Assembly: GCF_026262575.1 (NCBI RefSeq)
Contig: NZ_JAPKFL010000004.1
Span: 62,001-126,000, forward strand
Reading direction: 5' to 3'
DNA length: 64,000 nucleotides
Source of the DNA: Streptomyces marinisediminis
Lineage (GTDB): Bacteria > Actinomycetota > Actinomycetes > Streptomycetales > Streptomycetaceae
Part shown: one piece after another, positions 62,355-64,000 of the stretch
How positions within the stretch are numbered: position 1 is the first letter of the stretch
How the letters are laid out: each line of letters starts with the position of its first letter
The notes under the pieces: generated by a model
The model's database searches: none
What the model was told of the DNA's origin: nothing
What the model saw: the letters and a program-made list of their open reading frames with translations, nothing else
Program-made: the position numbers and the translations under genes

Positions 62355-62833
62355 TCCCCGCCGTCCTCACCCCCGAGATCGCCGCCATCGGCATCGCGCT
62401 CGGGCTGCTGTTCTCGCTGGTCTGCTACCTGACGACCAACCTCTCCCCCGGTGGCATGATCACCCCCGGCTGGCTGGCGCTGACGCTGGTGGAGGACCTC
62501 CAGCACGCGTCCATGGTGGTCGGCGTGACCGTTCTCACCTACGTCTGCACGCTGCTCGTCCAGCGGCACGTGATCCTCTACGGCAAGCGGCTGTTCGCCG
62601 CCGTCGTCCTGATCGGCGTGGTGCTCCAGGGCACGCTGACCATCGTCCTGCAGCGCGAGTTCCCCCTCATGTACTCCAACCAGACCCTCGGCTTCATCGT
62701 GCCGGGGCTCATCGCCTACCAGCTCGTGCGCCAGCCCAAGGGGGCCACGATCCTCGCCACCGGCTCCGTGACGCTCATGACGTACGTCGTCCTGACCGCC
62801 GGAATCCTGCTCGGTTTCATGCCCACGTCCTAA
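62351..62833 (+). CDS. capC: poly-gamma-glutamate synthesis protein CapC/PgsC
   Basis: 160 residues, four to five membrane helices: IGIALGLLFSLVCYLTTNLSPGGMITPGWLAL, VVGVTVLTYVCTLLVQRHVILYGKRLFAAVVLIGVV, NQTLGFIVPGLIAYQLVRQPKG. CapC forms the membrane part of the synthase with CapB. The TTG start at 62351 overlaps the capB stop (TTGA) and has AGGAG 7 nt upstream; it also gives the family's normal length. Confidence 0.92.
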   Translation: MIPAVLTPEIAAIGIALGLLFSLVCYLTTNLSPGGMITPGWLALTLVEDLQHASMVVGVTVLTYVCTLLVQRHVILYGKRLFAAVVLIGVVLQGTLTIVLQREFPLMYSNQTLGFIVPGLIAYQLVRQPKGATILATGSVTLMTYVVLTAGILLGFMPTS

Positions 62834-62887
62834 GAGCCACGTCGCACGCGACCACCCGCCGACCCAGACCGGGAGCTGACAGATCCG

Positions 62888-63973
62888 ATGAGTGCCACGA
62901 CCAAGCGCAAGTCCCGGCCCGTCCTGCACGCGGCCACGGTCCTCGCCCTGCTCGGGGCCAGCGGGTACCTCACCGTCGCCCTGCGCGCCGACGAGCAGGC
63001 GAAGGTGCCCGCGGTCGCCGCCGTCACGGACACCCCGAACCTGAAGAACGCGGGGGTGGGCCAGGACACCGGGGAACGGACCTGGGAGCGGCTGAAGAAC
63101 CCGGACCGCAGCGTGCTGCGCAGCGAGGACGGCCGGGTCCTGGCCACCTTCACCGACGGCTCCCGCACGGCCACCCTCACCGGCCCGAGCCGCACCTTCA
63201 CCGAGCCGACCTCCACCCAGTCCCGCGTGGTGACCGAGAACTGGGTGCGGCTGATGCCCGAGCACTGGCGCAAGGGGGCGGAGAAGGAGAAGTGGTTCAA
63301 GGACTGGTTCGGCGAGTACTTCGGCAGCGAGGAGGACGACCTCTTCGCCATCGCCTTCCAGTACGTCGAGGGCGCCCCGGTCAAGAAGGACGACGAGGGG
63401 CTGGCCTACGCCGGCGACGCCGACTTCGGGCCGCTGAACCCCGAGGGCGAGGAGGGCGCGGACCTGCGCCTGGAGCAGTCGGACTTCTACGACTACCTCG
63501 GCATCCCCTACACCTTCCGCGACGGCACCACGCTCCAGCCCGAGGCGGCGCGCCACCGCGCGATGGACTGCTCGGGGTACATCCGCGCCGTCTTCGGCTA
63601 CCGCGCCCGCTACCCGCTGGCGCCCTCCGACGAGACGGGCGACGGCCTGCCGCGCACCGCGAACGGCATGGCCCGCTCCGACCTGGGCACGGACGTCATC
63701 GAGCTGGGCGGTAAGGCCCCGAGCTACGAGCGCCCCGCCAACATCGACGTCCTGCAACCCGGTGACCTGGTGTTCTTCTGGCTGGACGAGCGCACCGAGT
63801 CGCGGCTGGACCACGTCGGGATCTACCTGGGCCACGACACCGACGGCCACAAGGTGTTCATTTCCAGCCGCGAGGAGGTCAACGGCCCGACGATCGGGGA
63901 CAAGGGCGGCACGTCCCGGCTGGACGGCAACGGCTACTACGCCACGGCCTTCCGCAGTGCCAAGCGCCTGTAG
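62888..63973 (+). CDS. NlpC/P60 family hydrolase of the PGA locus
   Basis: 361 residues. N-terminal membrane/signal helix (VLHAATVLALLGASGYLTVAL), a unique middle domain (WVRLMPEHWRKGAEKEKWFK) and an NlpC/P60 domain with Cys228 (AMDCSGYIRAVFGYR) and His309 (RLDHVGIYLGHD). Bacillus PgdS, a PGA endo-hydrolase, is also NlpC/P60, so a role in trimming or releasing PGA is plausible; peptidoglycan is the alternative substrate. ATG with GGGAG 12 nt upstream, 54 bases after capC. Confidence 0.87.
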   Translation: MSATTKRKSRPVLHAATVLALLGASGYLTVALRADEQAKVPAVAAVTDTPNLKNAGVGQDTGERTWERLKNPDRSVLRSEDGRVLATFTDGSRTATLTGPSRTFTEPTSTQSRVVTENWVRLMPEHWRKGAEKEKWFKDWFGEYFGSEEDDLFAIAFQYVEGAPVKKDDEGLAYAGDADFGPLNPEGEEGADLRLEQSDFYDYLGIPYTFRDGTTLQPEAARHRAMDCSGYIRAVFGYRARYPLAPSDETGDGLPRTANGMARSDLGTDVIELGGKAPSYERPANIDVLQPGDLVFFWLDERTESRLDHVGIYLGHDTDGHKVFISSREEVNGPTIGDKGGTSRLDGNGYYATAFRSAKRL

Positions 63974-64000
63974 CGGGGTGTCGCGCGGCGTAGTGCCGGG

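Overview
The window is chromosomal DNA of a high-GC actinomycete, most probably Streptomyces or a close relative. Coding third positions are almost all G/C, GTG starts are common, and many genes have a TANNNT -10 box 6-7 nt before the start codon (leaderless transcription). Lineage markers include an HrdD-type sigma factor with a sigma-R-type promoter, the divisome protein SepX/GlpR near the gephyrin-like Glp, an FmdB zinc ribbon protein and CHAT-domain proteins.

Layout. 0.2-4.1 kb: a BlaI/M56 (BlaR1-like) repressor-protease pair and an MMPL exporter, all on minus. 4.4-7.8 kb: a tricorn-like S41 protease. 8.3-11.7 kb: a translationally coupled operon of Baeyer-Villiger-type monooxygenase, alpha/beta hydrolase and short-chain dehydrogenase, divergent from a MerR regulator. 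13.1-16.4 kb: L,D-transpeptidase, exonuclease III, GNAT acetyltransferase, a small acidic protein and a VOC protein. 16.7 kb: tRNA-Ala(CGC). 16.9-21.9 kb (minus): galU-glp-moaC-moaB-GNAT-sepX, linking UDP-glucose supply, molybdenum cofactor synthesis and cell division. 22.1-34.9 kb: 5-formyl-THF cyclo-ligase, penicillin-acylase-family hydrolase, K+/H+ antiporter, MFS exporter, fmdB, methylthioadenosine phosphorylase, a RcpC/CpaB-like protein, mscL, an N-terminal-only AMP-binding protein and a P1 peptidase. 35.2-36.2 kb: hrdD. 37.1-38.7 kb: two acyltransferase genes leading into tRNA-Arg(CCT).

Accessory island, about 38.76-46.07 kb. It starts at the 3' end of tRNA-Arg and is a decayed integrative element. 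An int-xis-rep module has been broken by two insertion sequences: an IS5-family element cuts int after 27 codons, and an IS630-family element sits inside xis. A RepSA C-terminal fragment is joined to xis, and a second tyrosine-recombinase relic lies further in. Three intact-looking unknown genes (secreted protein, lipoprotein, cytosolic protein) are followed by pseudogenes of an aldo/keto reductase and a phosphotransferase.

46.1-55.7 kb: a large CHAT (caspase-like) protein coupled to a 222-residue partner, a two-repeat membrane protein, a Tat-exported metallo-beta-lactamase-fold protein, a LysM protein and a membrane-anchored phosphate-binding-like protein. 55.9-64 kb: a poly-gamma-glutamate (PGA) capsule-type locus: a divergent lipoprotein, CapA, a double-HAMP sensor-like protein, CapB with a His/Pro-rich tail, CapC and an NlpC/P60 hydrolase. 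The order suggests polymer ligase (CapB/CapC), export or processing (CapA) and cleavage (NlpC/P60), with a sensor-like protein inside the same operon.
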